A stretch of DNA of 64,000 nt. Origin: Galeruca laticollis (lineage: Eukaryota > Arthropoda > Insecta > Coleoptera > Chrysomelidae). The notes under the pieces are model-generated. The model saw only the letters and a program-made list of their open reading frames with translations. It ran no database searches and had not been told where the DNA came from. The position numbers and the translations under genes are program-made. Of the stretch, positions 22,357 to 34,339 are shown one piece after another. The stretch is taken from the NCBI GenBank assembly GCA_963921935.1, contig OY998175.1:210258655-210322654 (forward strand), given 5' to 3'. Numbering within the stretch: position 1 is the first letter of the stretch; every line of letters starts with the position of its first letter.

Positions 22357-25300
22357 ATACGTGTTGGGAACATTACGAGGGAACATAGGGTTTACCTTCA
22401 ATGTGTTAGAAAGAGACAAAATACATATAAATTCAGTGCATCATTCTTTTTCGCTAACAGGATATCATAAAGTGGAAAACTTCCAATACAAGAAGTTAAA
22501 AATACAGATGTGTAATGTGAACAGTTTAGTTTATTATTTGAGAAATAATTAGATTGTATGTACTATACTGATAGCTTAATGCAATGAACAATAAAAAAAT
22601 CAACACTACTTTCGTTTATCCCTTCATGATTAATTTACAAAGAAATAATTCAGTAGTAATAAAATTCACTATATTAGTTCGGTTAGTATTGGAATAAATA
22701 ACCTAAATAACTGTAACATGCGAAATAAAATTTGTATTAATAATAATATGTGTTTCCAAATATCTCAATTCTCATTTTTCGCTAACAGGATCTCATAAGT
22801 GGAAAACCCACAACGCCGGCCTCTTACTATTTGTAGCTTCTGACAGTATTGCCAATTTTCATTGTATATTTATATTAATTGTAAAATGCATTGTTCTAAC
22901 ACGAGAACAAGTTATAAGAAGATTTTAATTATGATAATTGAAGAGGTTGTAACAGATCAAGATATAATTAATTCCATCTATTCGTTAAATATTTTATTGT
23001 AATGCTGGAAATTGTTCTAGTTTTCGAAAAAGTATAAAATGAATAAATTAGAGAATCGAGTATAGTTAGAAAAGTTTTAAAATTGCCAATAACTTTTTTA
23101 TTATTGTAAAAATTATTTTCTGTCACCTTAAAATAACCTTCCATCAGATAATGATTTCGATTTGGCAATGCTGCTTCAATCGTCGACAATGTTATTCTTG
23201 TTAATTTCCATTGGCTAGGATCATCCGTGACCCTACAACTCACTAGGCGGTAGTCTTTCCGAAGGCGGTGCCTGGCATACAATTGATTTATCGAAACAAT
23301 TGTCAATTTATTAGAATTTTCAATAACTTTTATTATATTGTGGAATGAACTAGAGACCGTGAGTTTCATTTAAAAACCTTCATGATGAATTTACAAAGAA
23401 ATAATTCAGTAGTAAGAAACTAATTCACTATATCAGTTCGGGTAGTACACGCTAATATGATTTGAACAATAAATTAAAATCTACCTGATAGGTATTTGAA
23501 ATAAGTACCACAAAAAATCACTGGAAAATAGCTAAAAAAATTACATTAGTCGATATTGAGGGTACAATTAATGAATGTAAGCATAATAATTTTCATTAAC
23601 ATAATAAGGAATAGTTTTAAAGATCTCAATGTAAACCGCCTCTGTTTCCTACGCTCCTGATAAAACGATTTCTCTTACAGCTCAAATTCTACTTTTATCT
23701 GTCCCCTCTCTTCATTTTCAATCCACGAGTTAGATTGTAGAGTGCCCTTCAAAAATTCCTTTTTATTTGTGAGAGAAATCAGTCACATTTAATTTCAACG
23801 TAAAACGATATCCTCTCACGTCCAAAAAGAAATTATCATGGTCACATGGAGTTACCAGTGTGTTGGAGAAGGACAATCATGAGACAGAGAATTAAAAGCC
23901 AGCGTAGATTATTACACCAGACGAATACGAATCGCGCGTGCGCCTCTTGAAGATGTTCAACTGTACAATCTGGGTACTTCACTAAACGTTTGTTTGCGAA
24001 TGAGTAACGATCTTTTGCAAATCTTATTAAAATGAGTATGCAAGTACACCATAAAGTGCAAATTGTAAAATGGTACTACCAGGGTCATTCATATCGAGAA
24101 ATAGCAGAAAATTTGTTTATTGTGGCATTCGAAAATGCCCAACCAATTAGCAAAAAACAAGTGAAAATGGTTATCAAAAAATTTGAAGAGCATGGATTTG
24201 TCAATCCTACTAAACATGGACCCCGTACACAAAAACGTCAAACAAAACCCGAAAAAGAAGAAAGAGATATTTTAATTTGTGCCAGTGGAGAAAATAATCC
24301 CCTACAATCGTCCACTCATATAGCAAAGGATTTTGATGTTGATCCGAAAACGATTCGGACTGTATTAAAAAAAATGGTTATCGTAGCTTCAAACTGAAAA
24401 AGAGCCATGAAATTTTTCCAGACGATCAATTTCGTAGAATGGAATTTTGTGAAATAATTATGGAAAGAATACAATTGGACGCAATCTTTTCGAAAAATAT
24501 TTTGTTCACAGATGAATCGACTTTTCCCATACACGGTGCACATAATTCATCCGTTATTCGATATTGGTCAAGGACAAATTTACACAAACATTATAATAAT
24601 AGGACTCAATATCCCCAAAAGTTGAATGTTTGGGCTGGAATATTAGGTGACCATTTAATTGAACCATTTTTTATTGACGGCAATTTAACCGGACAGAAAT
24701 ATTTGGACATGCTGGAAAATCAAATTACTTCTGCCCTTATACAATTAGGTGTTAACTTCAATGATATCTGGTACCAACATGACGGTTGTGCATCACATAA
24801 TTATCGACTAGCAATAAACTTTCTAAATACACAATTTCCCATTCGGATAATCTCCACGAATGGTAACATAAGAGATCTCCAGATCTGGCTCCCAACGATT
24901 TTTTTTCTGGGGTTATATAAAATCGAGAATTTATGGGTTTCAAGAAAACAGAGCCTCCTCTCTAAATGAACTGAGGGAACAAATTTTACAAATTTGTATG
25001 CAAATAACACCTGAAATGCTCATACGTGGTCGTCAAGAATTTTATAACCGTCTCGGCTACTGCTTAGCGCAAAACGGGGATTTATTCGAACATTTGATTT
25101 AAGCTCATTTAAGAATTAAGTTTTATTTTTTAATTTATTACATATCATAATATTACTTTTATTTAAAAATTGTAGGCATTAGAATTCGATTTTAGTTTTA
25201 TTTTCGTTTTTTTTCAACTTGCACTGTGTGTGTGTTTACACAGAGAATTCGTTCTCATTTGCATACAAACGATAACAAACGATAAAGATACCAATTTTTT

Positions 25301-26060
25301 TTACTAACATTCGAAACACAGCAGATGTTTGGAGACCAATTTCACGTTGCCAACTCTGAAAAAAAGTAAAGGTTTTAACCGCTTTCAAACTGAAAACTAG
25401 AACAATTTCCAGCATAACAATAAAATATTTAACGAATATATGGAATTAATTATATCTTGATCTGTTACAACCTCTTGAATTATCATAATTAAAATCTTCT
25501 TATAACTTGTTTTCGTGTTAGAACAATGCATTTTACAATTAATATAAATATACAATGAAAATTGACAATACTGTCAGAAGCTACAAATAGTAAGAGGCCG
25601 GCGTTGTGGGTTTTCCACTTTTGAGATCCTGTTAGCGAAAAATGAGAATTGAGATATTTGGAAACACATATTATTATTAATACAAATTTTATTTCGCATG
25701 TTACGGTAATTTAGGTTATTTATTCCAATACTAACCGAACTAATATAGTGAATTGTATTACTACTGAATTATTTCTTTGTAAATTAATCATGAAGGGATA
25801 AACGAAAGTAGTGTTGATTTTTTTATTGTTCATTGCATTAAGCTATCAGTATAGTACATACAATCTTATTATTCTCAAATAATAAACTAAACTGTTCACA
25901 TTACACATCTGTATTTTTAACTTCTTGTATTGGACGTTTTTCACTTTATGATATCCTGTTAGCGAAAAAGAATGATGCACTGAATTTATATGTATTTTGT
26001 CTCTTTCTAACACATTGAAAGTAAACCCCATGTTCCCTCGTAATGTTCCCAACACGTATA
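22357..26060. mobile_element. TA-flanked element with 669-bp inverted arms, inserted in a hAT gene
   Basis: Arms 22357-23025 and 25392-26060 are the same length and near-identical reverse complements. The outer end is TACGTGTTGGGAAC at the left and its complement at the right, each flanked by TA. The interior holds a broken mariner-like transposase (24032-25101) and a partial repeat of arm sequence at about 23370-23450. The element interrupts a hAT-like transposase exactly between its GYDRASVMSG motif (right flank) and its YVHC motif (left flank), which independently fixes the insertion point. Confidence 0.85.
24032..25101 (+). pseudogene. Mariner-like transposase with two frameshifts
   Basis: The N-terminal helix-turn-helix begins MSMQVHHKVQIVKWYYQGHS and continues SYREIAENL, then a second HTH region (STHIAKDFDVDPKTIRTVLKK). 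The frame breaks in an A-run near 24367 and resumes as RMEFCEIIMERI. The catalytic core has FTDES (Asp 24511-24513) and QHDGCASHN (Asp 24781-24783). The third Asp, in RSPDLAPNDFF (24882-24884), is reached only after a second one-base shift near 24871, about 33-34 residues from the second. The C-terminal part again reads sensibly to TAA at 25101. The layout is that of a full-length ~350-residue DDE/D transposase. With two frame breaks it cannot be made as one protein. It lies between 669-bp inverted arms. Confidence 0.8.
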
Positions 26061-27060
26061 CCGCTCATCACACTGGCTCTATCATAACCTTGACCCACAT
26101 ATTTTTTTAAATAAATATTTTGGTCAATAAGAAATGAAGTCACCTGTTTTACTAAATCTGCCGCGTTATGTTTGAATGCTGCATAAAATCTCAGAAACCC
26201 TTCTCTCACTTCTATTTCACCTGGCTGTCCATTTTCCGATCCAGTTATTACAGCATACCTCACAACAATGCTTGCTCTTCTACCTTCGATATGTCCTGTG
26301 TCGTATCTAATATGATGGCGAAAAACGGTTATGCTCTAATTTGTTTTAGCAGATGATTTTCAAGTGTATTTCCCAAGCATTCAATAATTCCATTTTGAAT
26401 TGTTGGTCTTGTAGATCTTGTGGATCCTAGAAACAAAAAAGCATGATTTTGAATGAAAATGATTGTTAAATATATAATTTTAAACAGTTAATCGAATAAA
26501 ATAAGAGAATAAATGAAATGGAAACAACATTTGATAAATAAACACAAATATCTTTGGACATATCCAAAACTTGCTGAAATATTTGATCATATCGGGCAAA
26601 AAGTTGTACAACAGTCAGAAACTTTCCAATGTGCCCTTCCTCACTTAAGTTCTCTCGATGTGTTCTAAAAGCCAAAAAAATCTTTGCTATGGTAAGTATG
26701 ACATTGAATCATCTTTGAAGAACCATTTTCCAAATTGACTGTTCTTCATGAATTTCATCTTCAGGTTCCTTGTCAATAGTATCATTTCTTTACCAAAGCT
26801 CATACACAACACATGCATTCACATGACCATTTACAAAACTGTGTTATTTAATTCTTTCTGATAAATGTCCCCTATCACGAATGCCTGTACACCATATATC
26901 TTTTCTTTGAAAAGAAAATAACCAGCCGTGTTGATAGTAGGCCGCATCTAGTATTTTAGAATAACAGAGCCAAAACCTATGAATTGATCTATATTTAGAA
27001 GTTGAAAAGTAGGATGATTTGGTGGGCGACCTTCAGAAAAGGGCCTGATGGCTATAGAGG
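26061..27060 (-). pseudogene. hAT-like (DUF4371 type) transposase, upstream piece
   Basis: Minus-strand fragments occur in family order: a TTF-type zinc-finger-like region (LDAAYYQHGWLFSFQRKDIW, about 26,960-26,880), LAFRTHRENLSEEGHIGKFL with LLAKYD-like text (about 26,670-26,580), ILDTTQDISKVEEQ (about 26,310), and VGQGYDRASVMSG at about 26,100-26,063. These correspond to the TTF finger, DUF4371 and the first RNase-H-fold motifs of insect hAT/ZMYM-like transposases. Stops and frame changes separate them, so it is long dead. The gene continues at 22356 beyond the inserted element. Confidence 0.7.
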
Positions 27061-27465
27061 CTCTATATTAAGAATTTGGCGTTTTTCATTTGCACTTAAC
27101 ATTTTCAACTAATGTGCGTTTTTATTTAAGTGGTACCCTATACAGGAGCGTGTAGTTTTTGCTGTTTTAGGGTTCTCAAAATAATTCGATGCCAAACAAA
27201 CAAGTATTGAATGTATAATTTCTCTGAAAGGTTGAATTGAGTTGTATTGTTATGTTTAAATAAATAAGAAAGCAAAATAATAACCCTTTCTCTTTATAAA
27301 AAATTTTTCATTTGATTATTCTACATTTAATGAACAAGTATTTTGTTTTATACCCGATAATTCTGAGAACGCCAAAATTGTATTAACAATAAAATTTTCA
27401 TGTGGGATTTTAAATTTTGGCGGTTATCTTTAGTTAGTTTAATTGTTTAATACATTTTTCCTTTA
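27061..27465. other. Short AT-rich gap
   Basis: I see no gene or repeat between the hAT relic and the next inverted-repeat element. Confidence 0.5.
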
Positions 27466-28169
27466 CTGTACCGGGTGGTCCAATAAGCCGATCTCTCGGC
27501 TATATATCAGAAACTATTCATGTTATAAGTTTAGGAGAAAAAGTTTCTTAGTAAAAGTGGCCAAGAGAAATCGCTGGAAATAACTTTCAAGTTTCTAGGT
27601 TAACTGCTAGGGGGCATAACCTGTGAAGAAAAATTTAAAAACCAGTTTTTTGTGAAATATGCCCAATTATACCAAGTGTTAAATAAGTAAACGAGAAACA
27701 TTCCGCACAAATTTGTGTAAGTACTTTATTTTTTTCAAATAAAGGGGGGGAAAGTGGGGGAGTGTTTGTGGATAAATACCTATAACTATCGTTTGGATCT
27801 ACCGATTTTAACAAAATTAGTATCATTAGAAAGAGTGTAGATGAATTATTTAGATCTAAAAAAAACAATTGCATTTAGTTTTAATTTTCATACGTAGAGG
27901 GTACTTTCGAATGAAAAAAATTGAAATTTGTTTTTCTTGAAAATGTTTAATGTAAACACCCAATTATTGTAAATTATAATGGAACTGCATTAAATTCGTA
28001 ACAAAACGGCGCAAACCGCAAGTTGATAGCTTTTGTCGAACTCGAGATATAAATAAAAACGCATAAACATAAGTAAGTAAACTATTGACTCACCCTGTAT
28101 TATAACTTAAAATTAAAATGTGGAAAAACGATCATACAAATATCTCGATCATTAAAACTTAATGTCCAA

Positions 28170-29457
28170 TTAAATTTTCAAGTTATTTTCCATCGTTGTC
28201 CACACAAAGATGCAATCTTTCGCGCTTAGACATAACAGCTGCTTCCATCTCAGCTGTTGATTTATTGCATTTCTAATGCGCTGTTTCATGTCGCATCGCG
28301 TGATTGGTCGAGTTTGGTACACTAAATCCTTCAATATTCCCCACAGATAACAGTCCAGACATGTTAAGTATGGGGATCTAGCTGGCCATGAAAATATACT
28401 TCCCCTTCCAATCTATTTATTTGGATAACTTACATTCAAATAATTTCTAACTCGTCTTGAAATGTGCGCAGAATACCCATCATGTTGTAATATCTATTCT
28501 TGTTTGTAAGGAAATATCTTCCAATATAACAGGCAACTGATTTCCCATAAAATCCAAATATGTATCGCTATTTGAAGTTCCATCAAAGAAATATGGACCT
28601 TTCCATAAACTATACCACACCAAACATTAGGACTCCATCTACTTTGAAGCTGCACTTCCTCTATCCAGTGAGGATTTTCTTCAGCCAAATAATGCATATT
28701 ATGCAGAATAACACCTCCCTCACTATTACACGTAGCCTCGTCTGTCCACAAAATCTTTGACCTGATATGCGGTTGTTCTTCTAGCGGACCTAACATTCAA
28801 TTGCAGTAATCCAGCCTTGCATCAAAATCTCTCTCATGTAAAGCTTGGTGGAGAACTACATGATAAGGATGCAGTCTAAAAAACAGAACAATAAGTATTG
28901 GTGAAACGGAAACCACTATATTTATCAAAACTCAAAAAATATTGAAAAATCTACAATTGTTCCACAAGATAAATCTGGCATGAGTATTTCAAAGAAACGG
29001 ATAATAGGATAAAAGCGCCGTGTTGCCATTTTTATCGGAATATTAAAATAACAGTTGAATCTAAAGTTTAAAGAGAATTACAAGTTTCTGACCTAAACGT
29101 TCACTTTATAATATGAAAAACCAACCTCTGATGTTACAAAATCCTTAGAACATTAGTTTTGGATATGTTTAATTCTATAGAGATTTGACGACTACTTACA
29201 TATGGATTCTGTTGAATGAAAGCAAGAACATTGATTGAATTATCCACGGTCATATCTCTACTACGTCGTTTAAAACAAGGACGATGAAAACTACCAGATT
29301 CTTTTAATCTTCTTGCCTTTCTTTTAAATACTTATTTGCCATAATGTCTCCTGTTAGGATATCTTACAGAATATATACGTGATGCAATAGCGGCATTTTG
29401 GTTACATTCGGAATAAAATCCAATCATATCATACAATTCTGCATTTGATATACTCAT
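28170..29457 (-). pseudogene. Mariner-like transposase relic with a lost catalytic Asp
   Basis: It starts at the minus-strand ATG at 29457 (MSISNAELYDMIGFYSECNQ). A typical insect-type HTH follows (VRYPNRRHYGK, RRLKESGSFHRP, SSRQISIELNISKTNVLRIL). About 260 bases of non-coding text then end in TTTTTTAG just before LHPYHVVLHQALHERDFDAR, so an intron is likely. The core has ILWTDEAT (Asp 28740-28742) and QHDGY (Asp 28479-28481). The third position reads RSPYLTCLD: the expected Asp codon is TAC (28368-28370), giving Tyr, 36 residues after the second Asp. At least one internal stop is also present. The tail ends at TAA 28170-28172. It is a catalytically dead copy. Confidence 0.75.
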
Positions 29458-30296
29458 CACGAATTATTAGTACTGATAATTAATTACTAATACTAGCAAT
29501 ATTAATATCTATTGAAAAAAGTGCAATCTTCAATTCGAATTATAACACTTCTTAATGAGAATGCAATTTTTTGACTGCTGTCAATGAATAAACAATATGA
29601 AGTCCCCGTCAAATATATTGTCGCAGCCTACTTAGTTTCGAAAAAACTATTTTTAATCGTATGAAATAACAATGGTCAAAATGGGTACCGACACTAAGAT
29701 TCTTCTGCTATAAAAATTTTTTAAAGTAGTACTGACTTATTTTTTAATTTAAGTTATAATTCAGGGTGAGTCAATACTATAATTACTTATGTTTATGCGT
29801 TTTTATTTATATCTCGAGTTCGACAAAAGCTATCAACAATAATTAGGTGTTTGCATTAAATATTTTTAAGAAAACCAAAACCAAAACCTTTTTCATTCGA
29901 AAGTACCCTCTACCTATGACAATTAATACTAAATGCAATTGTTTTATAGTAGATGTAATTGATTAATCTACACTCTTTCTTATGACACTAATTTTGTTCA
30001 AATCGGTTGATCCAAACCAAAGTTATAGGTATTTATTCACAAACACTTCCCCGACTCTCCCCCACCCTTTATTTGAAAAAATAAAAAAAGTACTTAAACA
30101 AATTTGTGCGCAATTTTGGCCTCATTCTAGTTTACTTATTTAACACTTGGTATAATTGAGCATAATTCACAATAAACTGGTTTTTTAAATTTTTCTTCAC
30201 AGGTTACGCCCCCTAGAGGTTAACATAGAAACTTAAAAGTTATTTCCAGCGATTTCTTTTGGCCACTTTTACTAAGGAATTTTGTCTCCTAAAGTT

Positions 30297-30321
30297 ATAT
30301 ATATGTATATATATATGTATA

Positions 30322-30392
<71 letters not shown>
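30297..30392. repeat. TA/TG-A microsatellite
   Basis: About 95 bases of (TA)n with three early TG interruptions lie inside the right arm of the 27466-30405 element. The apparent ORF of alternating Tyr and Ile here is an artefact of the repeat. Confidence 0.95.
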
Positions 30393-30394
<2 letters not shown>

Positions 30395-30613
30395 CTAGGG
30401 TACAGTACCGGCTTTTTTTCTCCCATCTAAAGTATAGTTCCGGGACAATTCTATAGTTCTAGGTCGGTCTTGGAAATGTTTTATGTTTAAGGTAGTGTTT
30501 CGGGACTCAAGACGGTCCCGGAAATATTTTATGTTTGAGGTCGTCTTCCAGGACAGCAGTGTAAATAAGTGTCTGTAAATTCAAATACGTAAGTGGTTAA
30601 GCTGCAAAGGAAG

Positions 30614-30619
30614 AATAAT
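30614..30619 (+). repeat. Target-site duplication, left (AATAAT)
   Basis: AATAAT directly precedes AGTAAAGGGGC at 30620. The same six bases follow the right terminus CCCCTTTACT at 46592-46597. Polinton/Maverick insertions generate 6-bp duplications. Confidence 0.85.
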
Positions 30620-31069
30620 AGTAAAGGGGCTAGGCGGGTTCTAGGCCATTCCTTATGTAAAATAACATGGGAAATCGCCAAGGTCCATCGTGGTAATTTT
30701 TGGCTCAATTCTGTCTGCGCATGCACCAACCAGAGGCGGCCGTCAGCCATCTTGTGCCTTGTGCCATGTATGCTGATGACATCATCCCTACCCAGTCAGT
30801 TGATAATGTGTATAATGGTCGCAGTAGTGTACCTAAGCGGGTTTCAACTCACTACTTCGAAAAAGGTCCGCTAGGCGACGGTAGCGCTGCGGTGGCGCTG
30901 CGTTGGCGCTGTCGGCGGTGTCGTCCATTTTTTATCCAGTCGGCCATTTTTATTATCCAGTAGATTTCGCTAGATGGCGCGCTTCAATTTTGCAGATTTC
31001 TTTTTTAGATGTGTGTCGTCCATTTTTTATCCGGTAAGTTTGTGCATGACGTAACCGAAAAAAAATTTT

Positions 31070-31107
31070 GCCCCGAGTGAGATTCGAGCCCACGACCTCA
31101 TCGTTTC
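31070..31107 (-). repeat. tRNA-like (T-arm) module, left arm copy 1
   Basis: On the minus strand, GTGGG-CTCGAAT-CTCAC forms a 5-bp stem with a 7-base TTCGAAT-type loop, followed by a TCGGGGC acceptor-like strand. Upstream text (TGTAGCGGTGTAGGCTGG) recalls a D-arm/box A. A complementary 5' acceptor strand is not evident, so this is not a complete tRNA. Confidence 0.55.
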
Positions 31108-31302
31108 CAGCCTACACCGCTACATGTCTGCCATGAGGGTTCCAATATATTTTAGTTTTGAAAGTGATCAGTATAAGTATTTTGAAATCTCACGAGGCGT
31201 GATTTCACGATGAGATGTAATTTTCTTCAATGCGCCGATTTTAATGCATGAATATGTTCCACATTTTAAAAAAAAATGTATTAAAATCGAAAAAAAAAAT
31301 TT

Positions 31303-31341
31303 ACCCCGAGTGAATTTCGAACCCACGACCTCATCGTTCCC
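31303..31341 (-). repeat. tRNA-like (T-arm) module, left arm copy 2
   Basis: This has the same minus-strand core, with GGTTCGAAATT in the loop region, preceded by GTAGCGGTCTAGGCTGGGAA. It lies about 230 bases inside copy 1. Confidence 0.5.
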
Positions 31342-32435
31342 AGCCTAGACCGCTACATGTTTGCTATGGTGTATTCATACAAATTATGTTTTGAAATGAA
31401 TTATATGCGTATTATTTTGAAATGACGCACTAAAAGCTGTACACCGAGGTGTCTCATATATTATCGGATTTCACGATTGCTTCAATGTAAATTTCTTCAA
31501 TACTCCCTTGTACTAATATCGTTTTAGTTATTAGAACATGTGAAATGCAGTTGAATCAGAATCCTTCGTAATCGTTCATTGTATATAATTGTATAATCAG
31601 TGATAATATAAACAGTTTTATCATACACACATGAGAGAGAAATTAATATGTAACAAATAATTTACTGAAACGAATCCGAATTTTATAACGCTAGAATTAT
31701 TTTTTAAAATCTCCTTCATCACGACGTTATATCATAAAGCTTATTAACGTTTCGCTGTATTAAATAGGGATGACTTTCCTCAATGTATTTTCATAGAAAT
31801 TTTTCTATACACCTTTGAAGAAAAAAAAATATTATTTGTGTTGTTATTACAAATTATAAAAATATAGGGAATATTGACAATAATAGAGAACCTTGAATTC
31901 ACGACATAGGAGTGGAAGTGTTTTTTTATTAAGCATAAAATATTCTTTGAACTAATATCTATACCTAAGAACAGGTAGTCTCTCTCGCCAACACTTGTTC
32001 GGGTAGGGAACGCATTAAATGATTTCAATGACAATATTCTGTATAGTGGTTGATTTGAGAAGCCGACAAGACGTTGAGCTTAGATCAGAAAGATTATTAA
32101 TGTTTCTATATTAAATAGTCCGCTGTATGATACATAAATTAGGTTCATTACAGTATACGAATTTTTTTTTTCAATACAGAGTGTTAAAAGATATTTGCAT
32201 CCCTATTATTATTCTGCGGGGAATATCTACGTAAAATATACGAGGCATGTTATGATTAAAATTGATATATACATGGGGTGTTTGTAATTATTAAGACTGT
32301 AGAAATATGTAGATATAAAAGTTAATGACACACACAGTTTAGTAGTATTTTGAGCGGGATGTCTACGTGAATTATAACAAATATATGTCTGAATATGATA
32401 CTGAGAAACCATCAACGTACATACAGATACCGCAT
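31342..32435. other. Left-arm stretch without a supported gene
   Basis: It has short AT-rich ORFs only. One of 84 codons on the minus strand (31780-32034) is conserved in the right arm merely because the arms are near-identical. I recognise no domain. Confidence 0.5.
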
Positions 32436-32600
32436 TTTTTATACAGGGTCTGGTCATAAAACATACCATTTTTCTTTATATACAGGGTGTAGTCAAAAAG
32501 ATGTGATGTTCATATATACAGAGTGTAGTCATAAAAAGATGCGATATTATACAGGTGTAGTCATAAAGATACCGTATTTTTGATATATACAGGTCGTAGT
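32436..32600 (+). repeat. ~40-45-bp direct repeats (TACAGGGTGTAGTC), left arm
   Basis: Four to five imperfect repeats of TACAG(G/A)GTGTAGTCATAAA plus a short variable spacer occur here. TACAGGGTG resembles the terminal motif of some mariner-like elements, but no element is bounded here. Confidence 0.7.
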
Positions 32601-33045
32601 CATGAAAAATCCAAATTTTTTCATAAAAGATGCCACAGGGTATATAAAGATAAGGACGTTACAATGAATCTCTGCTATTATTGGTCAAATTTTCATCGAA
32701 CAAACCGCATTGGTAGATTATTTCCACATACAGGATGTTACTAGAACGACAACGACAATGACAGCAAATCCACTTTATTCGACAACAGAGGACACCCAAA
32801 GCTTTTGCATGCTTGAGATTTGTTGCTCGTACGACTACACTATAGTAAAATATGATGTGACTCATTATATTATTAAACGGATAACACACATCAGAAGTCT
32901 ATCAGACAGATAGCGGAGGGGTAACAGAAGGGATAACAAACACACCCCAGACTCACATCAGAAGTCTGTTTGACAGTGCTAGTACTAACAAATTTACTGC
33001 GACACTCGGTTTATATGAATTATTTTCCAAGAAAACAACAAAATG

Positions 33046-33965
33046 AAGCAATGATTTCACAACTTTGTCATACACTGAATGTCATTTTTATTATAGTTGC
33101 AGTGAAACAAGAGCCAACTTTACAACTCAAGCAGAGAGACAGCAGACACACATCACAGGGTTAGCACACATACACCACAGAGGCACCAGATATGCACCAC
33201 CGTTATACGTTTGACATTTTTGGCATCAAACAGTACTCTTTGAAACAAAATATCAGGAATTAGCACACATACACCACAGAGGCACCAGACATGCACCATC
33301 GTTATACGTTTGACATTTTTGGTATCAAACAGTACTCTTTGAAACAAAATATCAGGAATCTTGTATTTCCGAATTTCATTATGAATCACCCCAAATATTT
33401 AGAGGGGCGTATGATACTGATGGTGATATTGGTAACCAACAAAAGAGCAACATATTTACAGATACTGGCATTAACGGATATCCATCATGATAGAAGAGGA
33501 CATCTAAGACATCAGGCTTGCACCCAACTAAATTAATATAATTAAGCTGCTCTTCAAAAAGAATGCTACACTAATAGAAAAATCTTGAAGCAATGATTTC
33601 ACAACTTTGTCATACAATGAATGTCATTTTCATCATAGATGCGGTGAAAGAAGAGCCAACTTCACAACTCAAGCAGAGGGACAGCAGACACACATCATAG
33701 GGTTAGCACACATACACCACAGAGGCACGAGACATGCACCACCGTTATACGTTTGACATTTTTGGTATCAAACAGTACTCTTTAAAACAAAATATCAGGA
33801 ATTAGCACACATACACCACAGAGGCACCAGACATGCACCATCGTTATACGTTTGACATTTTTGGTATCAAACAGTACTCTTTGAAACAAAATATCAGGAA
33901 TCTTGTATTTCCGAATTTCATTATGAATCACCCCAAATATTTAGAGGGACGTATGATACTGATGG
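33046..33965 (+). repeat. 541-bp segmental duplication with 99-bp direct repeats, left arm
   Basis: A ~99-bp unit starting TTAGCACACATACACCACAG begins at 33161, 33260, 33703 and 33802, that is, two tandem pairs about 542 bp apart. Each pair leads into an ORF beginning MHHRYTFDIFGIKQYSLKQN of unknown function. The part after the first pair also carries a short copy of the ALTDIHHDRRGHLRHQAC segment found in the gene at 38602-39282. This shows internal shuffling. Confidence 0.75.
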
Positions 33966-34339
33966 CGATATTGATAATTTTCATATACATTATAGCTATT
34001 TATAATTTAATCACGTTATTTGTATATTCCTTTAATATAGTTATATGCTTTTCTGTATTTGTAAATTCTTGAAATTAAACTGTTATATGCTTTACCCAAA
34101 TACCAGTAAGACTACGCTCTTCAGGCACGGATTATTATACCGAAATGTGATAACACTTTCGGCAACATGATTATAAAACTAACAATTTTAGTAATGGAAC
34201 TCACAAAATGCTATTCAAATATTGTGATTTGTCTGTATAAGAGAGAGAAATTACGGTCGACGGGCAGGTAAGATTTTATCTGAGAAATAACAATGACATT
34301 CTCGGAGGATCAAAAAGATTTCACCCGCTGTGTGTTACA

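Larger units (their letters stand above)
27466..30405. mobile_element. 2.9-kb inverted-repeat element, or two inverted MITEs round a transposase relic
   Basis: The outer ends are TA-CTGTACC (27466) and GGTACAG-TA (30405). The arms 27466-28097 and 29762-30405 are diverged reverse complements sharing, for example, AGTAAAAGTGGCC, AACACTTGGTATAATTG-type text and TATCTCGAGTTCGACAAAAG. The right arm has gained a long TA microsatellite. The inner ends of the arms also look like transposon termini (GACTCACCCTG with TA at 28091-28099, and CAGGGTGAGTC at 29762). Each arm could therefore be a ~635-bp MITE in its own right. The enclosed transposase is on the minus strand. Confidence 0.68.

Noticed and set aside
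30259..30456. 65-codon ORF rich in alternating Tyr and Ile
   Set aside because: It is translation of the TA microsatellite.
33153..33389. ORFs on both strands across the 99-bp repeats (repeated VLFDTKNVKRIT text)
   Set aside because: They exist only because the repeat unit happens to be open in that frame. The polymerase-side ORFs lie on the other strand.
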